Shown: positions 33,375 through 43,139, counted from the first letter of the stretch. The stretch: DNA of 47,812 bases from Psychrobacter sp. BI730 (GCF_013414195.1 NZ_JAATTV010000020.1:1-47812), one strand, 5' to 3'. Notes: generated from the sequence alone by a model not told the origin. A program made the numbers and translations.

Positions 33375-34655
33375 TTAGGGAATCTGTTGATTGATTTCAA
33401 TATTAACCTGAGTCTGTTCAGCACTAATCACTATCGGATTACCCGATAAGTCGCCTGACTCTGCTATGGCATTACCGCTATGACTAATACGAGCAACGAC
33501 TGCTAACTGAGTTTTGTCACTACGAGCTGAATTTAACGTGCGATCTGGCATCATCGCATCAAGATTGCTTAAGCGGATACTGGCCTCACCTTGCTCAATA
33601 ACACTAATGGGTAAACGTTTGGCGGCAAACGGTGGACCTCCTTTAACGTCACGTATCGCAACAAACAACACATCATCAGCTTTCACTAACGGTAATAAAT
33701 TAGCGTTAATTTTCACTGTCACGTCAATACCTTCTAGCGCTTGCTTTTCTTGCGTGCTAACGTAGTTGCTTAACTCATCTAAGCTTGCTAAAGCTTTAGT
33801 ATGATCACCTGGTTTGGCCACAATGCTGCCTTGTAAGCGTTTAATCCAACCTTGCGCTTGGGCAAAGTTACTACTACGAGTCTCACCCATTGCCATGAGC
33901 ATTTGAGCCCGTTCATGCTGCGGATTCTTAGCTAATATAGCTTGTAATACACGGCGAATATTGGCGTCTAACTGACCTTCATTAACGAAAAAGCTAGTCT
34001 GAGCATAAGTGGTGGCGATTTCTTCATTTTCAGGAGCTAAACGATAGGCACGAGATAAGGCTTCCAGCGCAGAATCAGTTGCCTCCATAGATAAGAAAAG
34101 CTCGGATAGGCGCATCCAGCGATTAGGATCATCAGCATTACGATGAACATTGGTTTGCATGGCGCTAATCAGTTGACGACCATCTTCAAACGCCCATGAT
34201 GGCGGCTTGTCAATTTTAGCTGTCAATAGGTCGTCAGCCACTTGTCCTACTTTGTCCTCAGCTGTCCACAAATCAAACACGGGCGTACGATTGCCTATTA
34301 GTAAATACGCCATTGCAGCCAATATTGGGATCCAAGCTGCGACAATTAAACGGCTTTTGACATCAGGGGTGACCATAGGTGTTATCTGACGCTGCGCATC
34401 TAATAGCTGACGCTCAAGCTCCAGCTTTTGATTTTGATAATGGCTATTATTAATAGTACCGCTGTCTTTATCTGTTTGTAGCTCAGCTAAACGTTCGCGA
34501 AATACTGCAACATTAATATCTAGCAGTTGATTGTCTATTGGTTTGGACTGCAAACGCGGTGCTCGTAGCCATGGCATAATAGCAATCAGCGCAAATATAA
34601 GAGCAATCAGCAAGCTTAGAGTTACAAATAAGCCAAAAGTAGAAAATAGAGTCAT
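33375..34655 (-). CDS. ccmI: Cytochrome c biogenesis protein CcmI
   Basis: 426 residues. Two membrane helices (about 5-25 and 108-124) enclose a cytoplasmic leucine-rich coiled region (NQLLDINVAVFRERLAELQTD), as in CcmI/CycH. The periplasmic part has TPR-like helices (DPNRWMRLSELFLSMEATDS and DSALEALSRAYRLAPENEEI), then a C-terminal beta domain (CycH-type). CcmI holds the apocytochrome tail and presents it to CcmF/H for haem ligation. Its start overlaps the ccmH stop (ATGA). Together with ccmF, ccmG and ccmH it forms the haem-ligation half of the Ccm system; ccmABCDE are absent from the window. Confidence 0.92.
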   Translation of the reverse strand: MTLFSTFGLFVTLSLLIALIFALIAIMPWLRAPRLQSKPIDNQLLDINVAVFRERLAELQTDKDSGTINNSHYQNQKLELERQLLDAQRQITPMVTPDVKSRLIVAAWIPILAAMAYLLIGNRTPVFDLWTAEDKVGQVADDLLTAKIDKPPSWAFEDGRQLISAMQTNVHRNADDPNRWMRLSELFLSMEATDSALEALSRAYRLAPENEEIATTYAQTSFFVNEGQLDANIRRVLQAILAKNPQHERAQMLMAMGETRSSNFAQAQGWIKRLQGSIVAKPGDHTKALASLDELSNYVSTQEKQALEGIDVTVKINANLLPLVKADDVLFVAIRDVKGGPPFAAKRLPISVIEQGEASIRLSNLDAMMPDRTLNSARSDKTQLAVVARISHSGNAIAESGDLSGNPIVISAEQTQVNIEINQQIP

Positions 34656-35221
34656 TTTTTGTCCTCTAGGCTAGTAATGTCGTGGTCGACACTCTCAGCT
34701 TGCGATAATAGACGATCAAGCTCAGCCTTTTCCGTAGAGGTCAAGGCAGCAGTACTGTTCACTGTGACGCCGCTTTGACCACGGGCAACAACTTGGCGAC
34801 GCTTACTTTGCCAAAACCAACCAATAATTAAGACGAGCAATAATAGTGGTGGAAAAAACCATAGGATCCATGTTGATGGTCGCATAGGCGGCTTGTAGCT
34901 AATAAAGTCACCGTAGCGCTCTTGCATATAGACGCGTATTTCAGCATCACTACGTCTATCTTTAATTAAATCATAGACTTTTTGCTTTAGATCCTGTGCA
35001 ATCGGTGCATCAGAGGCTGCAAGGTTTTGATTTTGGCATTTTGGGCAGCGAAACTCTTCTATTAATCCACGATACTGAGCTTCTTGCTGTGGTGAGTCAA
35101 AATCGTATACGTCAATAGCTGCGTTTGCCGTCATGTTAAGCAGACACGCTAGTATTAAGCTTGCTAGTTTTAAAACTATATTGGGTTTTAGTTGAGGAGC
35201 TCTTATTCGAATAACGTTCAT
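34652..35221 (-). CDS. ccmH: Cytochrome c biogenesis thiol oxidoreductase CcmH (CycL)
   Basis: 189 residues from ATG 35221; AGGAG is six to seven bases upstream, and a GTG at 35227 is the alternative. A signal/membrane segment (about 14-34) precedes the CcmH domain with the redox motif RCPKCQNQNLAASDAPIA (CXXC), then YGDFISYKPP and a membrane helix (WILWFFPPLLLLVLIIGWFW). CcmH keeps the apocytochrome CXXCH thiols reduced for haem attachment. It is the short CcmH form that needs a separate CcmI, which is present. It overlaps the end of ccmG. Confidence 0.94.
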   Translation of the reverse strand: MNVIRIRAPQLKPNIVLKLASLILACLLNMTANAAIDVYDFDSPQQEAQYRGLIEEFRCPKCQNQNLAASDAPIAQDLKQKVYDLIKDRRSDAEIRVYMQERYGDFISYKPPMRPSTWILWFFPPLLLLVLIIGWFWQSKRRQVVARGQSGVTVNSTAALTSTEKAELDRLLSQAESVDHDITSLEDKK

Positions 35222-35880
35222 TTGCACATCTCCTCAACCTGAATGAGATCAGGACTATCGTTGTTCTTATTAGCCTCATTAAGTACGGTCAGGCACGGCT
35301 TAACACGCTGTTGCCAATTGGCTTCATTAACCTCACCAACAATATGCTGACGAATGATGCCATCTCCATCCACAACAAAGGTTTCGGGCGCACCAGTTAT
35401 GCCTAAGTCTAGAGCAAACTGACCCAATGAATCCTGAATAGACATAGAAAATGGATCACCGCCTCGGTTTAAGTAACTGAGCGCATTACCAATCTCATCC
35501 TTATAATTCACACCAACGATATCAACGCCGCGCTCTTCTAGTTGCATTAAAAACGGATGCTCAATAACGCAAGTTGGGCACCATGAGCCCCAAACATTAA
35601 GTAAAAACGGCTTATCCGGCAAATTATCATTGGTGATAGTACGGGTAGTATCTGCTAATAACGGCAGCTCAAAGGTAGGAACCGGACGCTCAAGAGCGGT
35701 ATTGGTCACAATGTCTGTTGGTTTACCTAAGCGCATGTACAATATAACTACCAAACCAAAAAAGAGGATAAGCGGAATTAAGAACCATAGCTTCGTCTGC
35801 TTTTTTTTCATTGTCTTTGGGTTACGCTGCTTACTGTTTTGGCTATCTTTTTGCTCAGGAGTATTATTCGACATAGTCAT
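35218..35880 (-). CDS. ccmG: Thiol:disulfide interchange protein CcmG (DsbE)
   Basis: 220 residues: a hydrophilic N-terminal lead of about 30 residues, one membrane anchor (LWFLIPLILFFGLVVILYM) and a periplasmic thioredoxin fold with the active site WGSWCPTCVIEHP (CXXC). GVNYKDEIGNALSYLNRGGD and the cis-Pro loop GITGAPETFVVDG are typical of DsbE/CcmG. It passes reducing power to CcmH and the apocytochrome. ATG 35880 directly follows the ccmF stop, with GGAGAAATAA as RBS. The Lys/Gln-rich lead is longer than in most CcmG. Confidence 0.94.
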   Translation of the reverse strand: MTMSNNTPEQKDSQNSKQRNPKTMKKKQTKLWFLIPLILFFGLVVILYMRLGKPTDIVTNTALERPVPTFELPLLADTTRTITNDNLPDKPFLLNVWGSWCPTCVIEHPFLMQLEERGVDIVGVNYKDEIGNALSYLNRGGDPFSMSIQDSLGQFALDLGITGAPETFVVDGDGIIRQHIVGEVNEANWQQRVKPCLTVLNEANKNNDSPDLIQVEEMCK

Positions 35881-37929
35881 TTATTTCTCCTTTAGTGTCG
35901 ACATCGTCGATGCTGAGATTGCCTGTTCAATAGCTACCTCATTGACTCCATCAGTAGCCAGATCACCAGTAACTAGCAATGGAGCTTTAACTTTTTTGAT
36001 GCGGTATCGTTTATCAAGCATGCTAATTAATCCACCTAGAGCCATGATAATTGCCCCTAACCAAATCCAGCGAATTAATGGTTTTACATAAATCCTTAAT
36101 GCCCATTGGTTACTACCATCGGCAATAGGTTCGCCCAGTGCGACATAAACATCGCGCATAAGATTGGGGTCAATAGCGGCCTCAGTTGTTGGCATAGTGC
36201 TGATAATATACGTACGTTTTTCAGGATATAGCGTTGCCACTTCTTGGCCATTCTTAGTCACTACAACCTCAGCTTGCGTTGCATCAAAGTTACTCCCCTT
36301 TATTTCAAAAAATTCAGTTACTTCAAAATCGTAACCTTGAACATTGACTGTATCGCCAATACCCATTGCTACGTCACGCTCAATACTCAAGCTACTAGTA
36401 AAGGCTATGCCAATGACAGCAACCAATACGCCAATATGAGCAGTCTGTTGACCCCAATAGCTCAGACGCAGCTGACGCAGACCTTTAAAGAAATTAGGGG
36501 CGTTCTTGGTTTTGTCTCTAAAGTCAACGATCATCCATAGCAGTACCCAAAAGCTCACCGCTAAAGTCACGCCAATATTGAACATAGCAGATGGACTGGT
36601 AAAGTAGGCGATAATAGCAGCCAATACGATACTACTAGCGGCAATGGCGATACCCACCCCTAGTAACGGACGCTTATCTTGTTTCCAGCGAATATTAGAG
36701 CCCATACCCATAGCGATTAACAACAGCCATGTCAAAGGCACAAACAGCGCATTGAAGTATGGAGGCCCTACAGATACCTGACCGAGACTAAAGGCATCAG
36801 CGATAATAGGATAAAGTGTACCGAGCAATACCACGAGCGTTGCAATCAAGATAATAGCGTTATTAATGACTAAGAAAGACTCGCGCGAAACCAGCTGATA
36901 CTGACTCTCAACCGTCAAACGCCAACCGCGAACGGCAAACATTAATAGACCACTACCGATGATAATGCCAAGAATAGCTAAGATGACCAAACCACGCGTC
37001 GGATCAGCGGCAAACGAATGCACTGAGGTAAGGACTCCAGAGCGTACCAGGAACGTGCCAAGCAAGCTTAAGGCAAAAGCGAAAATAGCCAGCATGATGG
37101 TCCATGCTTTAAACACCCCGCGCTTTTCAGTGACTGCTAATGAATGCAGCAATGCTAAGCCGACAAGCCAAGGCATAAACGAGGCGTTCTCTACCGGATC
37201 CCAAAACCACCAACCGCCCCAGCCAAGCTCGTAGTAGGCCCACCACGAGCCCAGTGCAATACCAATGGTCAAAAATCCCCAAGCCGCGAGCGCCCATGGA
37301 CGTGACCAGCGTGTCCAAGCAGCATCTAAACGCCCTTCCCACAATGCCGCCATACAAAATGCAAAAGGCACTACCATACCCACATAGCCCATATATAACA
37401 TGGGCGGATGAATAATCAGACCGAAATCTTGTAGGACAGGATTTAAATCAGCGCCATCGACCGCTAGATTGGGTAAGGTACGCTCAAACGGTGACGAGGT
37501 AAATATCAGCATTGTTAGCATCATTAACTGTACACCGGCCAAAATAACTAATACCCGCGCACGCATTGATAACGGCAAGCCGCGACTAAAGTATGATACC
37601 AGTGCACACCATGTGGCCATGATGGTCATCCATAGCAGCAAAGAGCCCTCGTGTCCGCCCCATGTCGCCGATAATTTATAGTACCAAGGCAACAGCGTAT
37701 TGGAATGCTGCGCGACGTAACTGAGGCTAAAATCATTATAATAAAAACCTGCTATCAAAGCGCCAAATGACGTTATCATGGCGGCAAACTGTGCCCAAGC
37801 TAAGCTAGGGGCTAGTCGTTGCCAAGCAACTTGGTTACGAATAACACCAATAGTTGGCAGAATTACCTGCAATAACGCCAATACAAAAGCGGTAAGCAAG
37901 GCAAAATAGCCCAATTCTGTAATCAACAT
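35881..37929 (-). CDS. ccmF: Cytochrome c haem lyase subunit CcmF
   Basis: 682 residues with about 15 membrane helices, normal for CcmF. The tryptophan-rich haem-binding WWD motif is present (GWGGWWFWDPVENASFMPW, about residues 232-250), together with conserved His in GGHEGSLLLW and LIHPPMLYMGYVG. CcmF takes haem from holo-CcmE and joins it to the apocytochrome with CcmH and CcmI. First gene of a tight minus-strand run ccmF-ccmG-ccmH-ccmI. Since ccmABCDE are missing, it must use host CcmE. The apparent client on the plasmid is the cytochrome c at 16349. Confidence 0.95.
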   Translation of the reverse strand: MLITELGYFALLTAFVLALLQVILPTIGVIRNQVAWQRLAPSLAWAQFAAMITSFGALIAGFYYNDFSLSYVAQHSNTLLPWYYKLSATWGGHEGSLLLWMTIMATWCALVSYFSRGLPLSMRARVLVILAGVQLMMLTMLIFTSSPFERTLPNLAVDGADLNPVLQDFGLIIHPPMLYMGYVGMVVPFAFCMAALWEGRLDAAWTRWSRPWALAAWGFLTIGIALGSWWAYYELGWGGWWFWDPVENASFMPWLVGLALLHSLAVTEKRGVFKAWTIMLAIFAFALSLLGTFLVRSGVLTSVHSFAADPTRGLVILAILGIIIGSGLLMFAVRGWRLTVESQYQLVSRESFLVINNAIILIATLVVLLGTLYPIIADAFSLGQVSVGPPYFNALFVPLTWLLLIAMGMGSNIRWKQDKRPLLGVGIAIAASSIVLAAIIAYFTSPSAMFNIGVTLAVSFWVLLWMIVDFRDKTKNAPNFFKGLRQLRLSYWGQQTAHIGVLVAVIGIAFTSSLSIERDVAMGIGDTVNVQGYDFEVTEFFEIKGSNFDATQAEVVVTKNGQEVATLYPEKRTYIISTMPTTEAAIDPNLMRDVYVALGEPIADGSNQWALRIYVKPLIRWIWLGAIIMALGGLISMLDKRYRIKKVKAPLLVTGDLATDGVNEVAIEQAISASTMSTLKEK

Positions 37930-38050
37930 ACGGTCTAACCTTATTTACTCTAATGCGGTTGCAGTTTACTGTAGCGGTGGAATTTTTATTATTAGAACCC
38001 ACCCCCGAAATCTGCTGCTATCTCTAGTTTTTAATTGATTTCGAAGGGTT

Positions 38051-40267
38051 TTATTTAACTACTTTAGGCGGAGTTACCAGTGGAGGCGCGCCTTTAAAGC
38101 GCAGTAAACGTAACGCATTGAGAGTAACGAGCACTGTTGCTCCAGCATCAGCTAGAACCGCAATCCATAGTCCAGTAATGCCGAATACGGTCGTGATCAG
38201 AAAGACGCCTTTGAGACCTAAAGCGAAAATGACGTTCTGATGAATGTTGCGCATGGTGGCACGCGAAAGTGCAATCAGATGGGCCATGTCTGTAACACGA
38301 CTTTTTAATAATGCGATATCGGCCGTCTCAATGGCCACATCGGTACCACCACCCATCGCGATGCCAACATCAGCGGTTGCTAGTGCTGGCGCATCGTTAA
38401 TACCATCACCCACCATCGCTATTTTGCTGTTATTCTTCATCTCGTTAAGCAAGCGCAGTTTGTCCTCAGGCAACAGCTCAGCTTCCCATTCCACGTCTAA
38501 ATTACTGGCAAGTGCTTGAGCGGTTAAGCGGTTGTCGCCTGTTAGCATGACGGAGCGCACACCCATCGCTTTAAGTTGAGCCACACCTTCATGAGCGTCG
38601 TCTCGTAACTCGTCTCTTAGTGCGACCAATCCAAGCACTTCTCGACTTTGCTCATCGAAAAGAACTGAGACGGTCTTGCCCTCATTTTGCAGCGCCTCGA
38701 TTTGTGCCTGTTGCTCGGCTGAAATTGATGCCTCATCTGCGGCATAAACAGGCGAACCGATAGCTAGCGCGCGCCCAGCGATAGTTGCGTGTACCGCTTT
38801 ACCCGCAGTAGCAGAAGCTTTAGAAGCCACAGGTATGACAACTTTGGCGGCTTTGGCATGACTGACAATAGCTTCAGCAAGCGGGTGACTAGAACCTGTC
38901 TCCACACTGGCAAAGAGCGCCAATACCTTATCTTTACCTTGAGAACCCTGATCCTGAGAATCCTGACCTTGAACACTTGAATACTCTTGTGTAATGTCAA
39001 CAACATCGGTCACGCGTGGTTTACCTTCAGTTAAAGTGCCTGTCTTGTCAAAAGCGACTGTCTTCACTTGGCCGATGGTTTCTAAAGCACTACCGCCCTT
39101 GATCAGCAAGCCGCGGCGCGCACCGACCGCTAGACCAGAGGCGATAGCAGCTGGTGTTGAGAGCACAAGAGCACAAGGACAAGCGATCAATAATAAGGCT
39201 AGACCTCGATATAACCAAGTTGACCAATCTCCGCCCATGGTTAACGGTGGGACGATGATAATTAGGGCGGCAATAGCCATCACAGCCGGTGTATAGTAAC
39301 GACTGAATTTCTCAATAAAACGGGCAGTGGGTGCTTTGGAAGCTTGCGCTTGCTCTACCAAATCAATAATGCGCGAAATAGTGTTATCGGCGGCTGTCTT
39401 TTCTACGCGCACTTGGAGCACACCATCGATGTTAATTGACCCTGCAAATACATTGTCACCCATCGTCTTGGCAACAGGAACAGACTCTCCCGTCACGGGC
39501 GAATCATCAAGGCTGGACGCACCTTGAACAATGGAACCATCAGCAGATACCCTATCTCCAGGACGCACCAGCACAAGGTCATTCACTTGTAGTGAAGTCG
39601 CTGGAACGTTACGCTGCCCACCTTGAGCATCAAGTAAAATCGCACTTTTCGGAACCAGCGATGATAAGGCTCTGATGCCAGCGCGAGCGCGATCAGCAGC
39701 GATACTCTCAAACAGTTCACCGATTGAGAACAAAAAGACAACCGCTGCGGCCTCTTCAGCTTCACCAATGATAAGTGCGCCAAGCACGGCGACGGACATC
39801 AGCGTTTCAATTGAAAAGAATGAACCTGTTTTAGCCAGTGCTAAGGCTTTGCGTGCAAATGGAAAAACGCCTACAATCACAGCGATGGCAAACACCCATA
39901 TCCCATAAGCGGGGAACAGTAGTGACAGTGCATAAGCGCTGCCCATCAAAATACCGAGACCAACAACCTGTTTGCCTTTTTGAGTTTGCCACCACCGCTT
40001 ATCCTGCGGAGCCATCTGATTGTCGCTGTCAATATCAATAGCCGATACAGTTTGTTGACCAGTATTGGCAGATATACCGAACCCTAGGCTTTTGATGGTT
40101 TTTTCAATATCACTAGCCTGAGTCGGCGCATCAGGGGCCAAGCTTAGCTCTAGCGTTTCTGTAGCAAAATTTAGCTCAACATCAGAAACCCCAGGCATAC
40201 GTTTCAAAGCTGTTTCAATCTTGCCGATGCAACTGGCACAGTCCATACCTTCAATATGATATTTCAT
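38051..40267 (-). CDS. cadA: Cd/Zn/Pb-exporting P1B-type ATPase
   Basis: 738 residues. One N-terminal HMA domain has the metal site GMDCASC (residues 8-14). The core shows TGESVPVAK, the CPC site (IACPCALVLSTPAAIA), phospho-Asp in [21 protein letters not shown] (HP nucleotide motif) and [32 protein letters not shown]. The CPC followed by ALVLSTP is typical of the Zn/Cd/Pb (CadA/ZntA) group rather than the Cu group (ALGLATP). It pumps these ions out of the cytoplasm. AAGGGTAAA lies before the ATG. It is divergent from cadR, with a MerR-type 19-bp-spacer promoter between them. A 27-codon relic of the same gene lies at 10098-10179. Confidence 0.95.
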   Translation of the reverse strand: MKYHIEGMDCASCIGKIETALKRMPGVSDVELNFATETLELSLAPDAPTQASDIEKTIKSLGFGISANTGQQTVSAIDIDSDNQMAPQDKRWWQTQKGKQVVGLGILMGSAYALSLLFPAYGIWVFAIAVIVGVFPFARKALALAKTGSFFSIETLMSVAVLGALIIGEAEEAAAVVFLFSIGELFESIAADRARAGIRALSSLVPKSAILLDAQGGQRNVPATSLQVNDLVLVRPGDRVSADGSIVQGASSLDDSPVTGESVPVAKTMGDNVFAGSINIDGVLQVRVEKTAADNTISRIIDLVEQAQASKAPTARFIEKFSRYYTPAVMAIAALIIIVPPLTMGGDWSTWLYRGLALLLIACPCALVLSTPAAIASGLAVGARRGLLIKGGSALETIGQVKTVAFDKTGTLTEGKPRVTDVVDITQEYSSVQGQDSQDQGSQGKDKVLALFASVETGSSHPLAEAIVSHAKAAKVVIPVASKASATAGKAVHATIAGRALAIGSPVYAADEASISAEQQAQIEALQNEGKTVSVLFDEQSREVLGLVALRDELRDDAHEGVAQLKAMGVRSVMLTGDNRLTAQALASNLDVEWEAELLPEDKLRLLNEMKNNSKIAMVGDGINDAPALATADVGIAMGGGTDVAIETADIALLKSRVTDMAHLIALSRATMRNIHQNVIFALGLKGVFLITTVFGITGLWIAVLADAGATVLVTLNALRLLRFKGAPPLVTPPKVVK

Positions 40268-40292
40268 AATAATTTACCCTTTGAATAATGGT

Positions 40293-40323
40293 ATTATGAA
40301 CCCTCTAGTGGCTTTAGAGTCAA
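40293..40323 (-). promoter_or_regulatory. MerR-type promoter of cadA with the metal-regulator dyad
   Basis: On the minus strand TTGACT (40323-40318) and CATAAT (40298-40293) are 19 bp apart, the over-long spacing of MerR-controlled promoters. The spacer contains the dyad CTCTA-AAGCCAC-TAGAG (40319-40303). Binding of the MerR-type protein encoded next door would repress, and with metal would twist the spacer to activate, as known for this family. Confidence 0.85.
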
Positions 40324-40409
40324 GGTTGTCTATCTACAGTTTTGTAAATTTAATTTCTCTAGCGCCAGTCTTTACAGCCACTTTAATTATTTAAATCATA
40401 GAGGTTATT

Positions 40410-40820
40410 ATGACAATCAAAATTGGTGAGCTCGCTAAACGCACAGGTGCCACAGTGGAAACCATTCGCTATTACGAAAAGGAGCACTTATTACCTGAGC
40501 CTTCTCGCAGCGCAGGGAATTATCGTTTATATAATGAAGAGCACATTGAGCGTCTACAATTTATCCTACACTGCCGTACGCTTGACATGGCTCTAGACGA
40601 AGTACGAATCTTACTTGAGTTTTGGGAGGAACCTGATAAAGACTGTGGTGATGTGAGCTCCTTACTAGATAAGCAAATTTATGCTGTAGAAATACGAATG
40701 GAAGAACTGATGCACTTAAAGCAGCACTTGACTGTTTTGCGCCAGAAATGTGCAAGTAGTGCACCAGCGGTATCATGTGGGATATTAAAGGCTCTTGCCG
40801 ATAATTCTTGTCATGAGTAA
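40410..40820 (+). CDS. cadR: MerR-family Cd/Pb-responsive regulator
   Basis: 136 residues. The N-terminal winged helix reads IKIGELAKRTGATVETIRYYE, the MerR signature; a dimerisation helix follows (LLDKQIYAVEIRMEELMHLKQHL). Cys residues at about 77 (DCGD), 112 (QKCASS) and 119 (SCGIL), plus a His near the end (NSCHE), match the CadR/PbrR-like metal site. It is divergent from cadA and should control it through the dyad at 40303-40319. The last 28 codons are duplicated at 10183-10269. Confidence 0.92.
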   Translation: MTIKIGELAKRTGATVETIRYYEKEHLLPEPSRSAGNYRLYNEEHIERLQFILHCRTLDMALDEVRILLEFWEEPDKDCGDVSSLLDKQIYAVEIRMEELMHLKQHLTVLRQKCASSAPAVSCGILKALADNSCHE

Positions 40821-40887
40821 TGATATTAGTAGTGTTCATTTCTGACTGATCAAATCATGAAAGGTTAAATACACCCTGATGTTAAGC

Positions 40888-40926
40888 ACAAAAAAACCCA
40901 GCAATGATATTAAGATCACTACTGGG
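40888..40926 (-). terminator. Terminator of the second CHAP gene
   Basis: On the minus strand CCCAG, AGTGAT...ATCATT, CTGGG and a T run follow the CHAP stop by about 45 bases. It also lies downstream of cadR in the convergent direction. Confidence 0.75.
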
Positions 40927-40968
40927 GTTGGAGGAAATAATAACTATGTTGTGCTGACTTATCAGGTC

Positions 40969-41691
40969 TTATTTATCATTCATAGCAAGGTAGATATTTC
41001 GATCTGATGCGGATGCGTCATCCACGTATTTTGAATCACGCCATGTGGTATAAGCATAGACACCACTGTATGGGCTGATGCTGTTCTGACGGAAATCAGA
41101 AATCCAGTTTTCGCCATCAAAGATTTGGATATGGCCATGTGGACGCTTTGATGAGCGATCATAGACAATAACATCACCTACTTGGGTTGGCATATCATTA
41201 CTGATTTTGCTAAAACCTGCTTTATCAAGCGTGCCACGAGTGGCGTACTGATAGGCTGAAGGATTGGGGGTGAACTCATAACCTGCTGATTGTAGTGCTT
41301 TACGTACGTAACGGGCACAGTATCCAGAGCTACCAGATAGAGCCACTCGTGAAGCACGAGCAGCAGCGATAGCGGGGGCTGAATTGCTATCAGGAACTGT
41401 ATTGACTTGCTGCTGTTGTTTTTCAGCGTATAAGCGGCTGTTTAATGATGAAAGCCGACTCTCTTTTTGCTTAGCCTGCGCACTTAGGTTGCTAATAGCT
41501 TGACTGATTTCGTCATTACTAGAAACATAAGCACCACTGCTAGTGCTATAGATGTTTTTTGATGAACCGTAGTTTGATGCCACAGAAGTATTGGTGATGG
41601 TATTATTTGTTTGAGAGATTGTGATAGCAGCACCACTCGTTTGTGCTATGCCCATACCCAGTACTGACAAAATCAATAAAGCCTGTTTCAT
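40969..41691 (-). CDS. Secreted CHAP-domain peptidoglycan hydrolase, copy 2
   Basis: 240 residues from ATG 41691. It has the same layout as the protein at 10418-11140: signal peptide (MKQALLILSVLGMGIAQTSGA), Ser/Asn/Gln-rich linker, CHAP domain with Cys in SGYCARYVRKAL and His in RPHGHIQIFDG. The last 120 residues differ from copy 1 at only a couple of places (for instance GENW for GTDW), while the linker has many changes. That pattern suggests selection on the catalytic domain and both genes being functional. It is convergent with cadR. The role of a cell-wall enzyme beside a cadmium pump is not known to me. Confidence 0.85.
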   Translation of the reverse strand: MKQALLILSVLGMGIAQTSGAAITISQTNNTITNTSVASNYGSSKNIYSTSSGAYVSSNDEISQAISNLSAQAKQKESRLSSLNSRLYAEKQQQQVNTVPDSNSAPAIAAARASRVALSGSSGYCARYVRKALQSAGYEFTPNPSAYQYATRGTLDKAGFSKISNDMPTQVGDVIVYDRSSKRPHGHIQIFDGENWISDFRQNSISPYSGVYAYTTWRDSKYVDDASASDRNIYLAMNDK

Positions 41692-42488
41692 AAATCTAAT
41701 ACCTACGGTTAATTCAAAATGGTCTGTTATCAACAACAGCGCAGTCAATTAAATTTCAACAACTCAAGTATATATACGTCATAGTGACTGATACTTCTGC
41801 TGCATATTATTCATATAAAAAATGATTATTGGCGATCACAGCATCATTGAAGTCTTACGAAGCTGTTGCAAATCAAGCTGCTGGCCAAAACACAAAGCCG
41901 ACTTTAGCATAGGCTGTTTAGCCTGTCATCACCCTTAAAAACCCCAAAAATACTTTTTTGATGTTGAAAAAATTGCTAATATTCCACATTTTACAATGTA
42001 AGTTTGTGTAACATATACAGAATATAGCTGACTAAATTGACAACAATTTCTACTGTTTTATAAGCAAAAAAACGTCTGAGGGTTAAATCTAAATTACAGA
42101 TTTAACCCTCAGACGTTTTTTTATTGGATGAAGTAATTACCCTATATAGGGTCTAACTAATTATTAAGATAATATAATAATTTATAATATTAATATAGAT
42201 GTTAATTCCCTACTGGCTTATGTAATATTACGTAATTGTTTCGATACATCCTGTATATTCTTGTATTAACCCTTAATTATTTATCTATTTTAAGGGTTAA
42301 TAACCGATAAATCCGCTTACATTGTCATCAAAAGTTACAAATTCAAAGTTGTTTTTGCTTTTAAAGTCGCAATAGCTAATGATTTTTTTGATGAAGAATC
42401 ATTTTATAAGCAATAGAACAGTCTTATACCTGCCTCATTTACTTTTAACGCTAACACTATAATCAAAGTATTCTTAACTGCTAACACA
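41692..42488. other. Non-coding region behind the second CHAP gene
   Basis: No convincing gene. It contains the CHAP promoter area, the large hairpin (42064-42123) and AT-rich DNA that still aligns with 11573-11830 and then loses similarity before the second DUF411 gene. Confidence 0.6.
42064..42123. terminator. Long bidirectional terminator hairpin, copy 2
   Basis: AACGTCTGAGGGTTAAATCT (42071-42090), a 7-base loop, AGATTTAACCCTCAGACGTT (42098-42117), with A and T runs outside. The stem is perfect over 20 bp. Compared with copy 1 two base pairs differ, each changed on both arms. Confidence 0.9.
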
Positions 42489-43139
42489 CTATAATTGCTG
42501 CTCTACCGATTCAATATCAGCATAAACTTGGGTCGTCCCGTCTTTATTGAGCTGCATAACCTGATAGGGCATGAATTTATTTTGATACTCCATACCTGGG
42601 CTACCAACAGGCATGCCAGGTACGGCAAGACCCATAGCTTGTACTGGCGGATTTTCTAAGAACTGCGCCATATACTTAGCAGGTACATGACCTTCAAAGA
42701 CGTAATCATCAGTAGTGACTACAGTATGGCAAGAACGCATCTCAGTTGGAACGCTGTAGCGCTCTTTAAATACGGCTAAGTCCGCAACATCTTGCGCGGT
42801 TGCACTTAGACCATTATCTTCTGCATGACTTATCCATTCTTTACAGCAGCCGCAATTGGCATCTTTATAGACCGTAGCTGAGACGTTTTTTAGTAGGTCT
42901 GGTTTACTTACTGACCTTGTCATCATGTGAGCACTTTTAGCGTTTGGTTCATCTTCCTTTAAAGTGATAGCTGTTGCATTTTCGGTTGTTACTGATGTTG
43001 TGTTTGCATCAGATACGCCACTACTCGGTTGGCTACAAGCAAATAGTGATGAGGCGGCAAGTAACACCAGCGTACCACGCAACCCCTTAGACAGATGACG
43101 ATTGAATATAAGACTGGATTTTATTTTTAAGGGGGTCAT
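42489..43139 (-). CDS. DUF411-family metal-binding lipoprotein, copy 2
   Basis: 216 residues with the same plan as the 17138 protein: signal ending in the lipobox LFAC (lipid Cys35), a variable linker, VYKDANCGCCKEWI, MRSCHTVVTTDDYVFEGHVP and GLAVPGMPVGSPGME. The DUF411 domains of the two copies are very similar, while the signal and linker parts differ almost completely, so the two are long-separated paralogues. It is divergent from lnt (240-base gap), the enzyme that would finish its lipidation. Likely job: binding Cu or another soft metal at the membrane surface; this is not established. Confidence 0.88.
   Translation of the reverse strand: MTPLKIKSSLIFNRHLSKGLRGTLVLLAASSLFACSQPSSGVSDANTTSVTTENATAITLKEDEPNAKSAHMMTRSVSKPDLLKNVSATVYKDANCGCCKEWISHAEDNGLSATAQDVADLAVFKERYSVPTEMRSCHTVVTTDDYVFEGHVPAKYMAQFLENPPVQAMGLAVPGMPVGSPGMEYQNKFMPYQVMQLNKDGTTQVYADIESVEQQL

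Larger units (their letters stand above)
40733..42370. repeat. Large duplicated segment, copy 2
   Basis: Partner of 10183-11850: cadR tail, terminator, CHAP gene, upstream region, big hairpin and AT-rich tail, in the same orientation. This copy is attached to an intact cadR-cadA pair, so it is the better preserved version. Confidence 0.85.
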
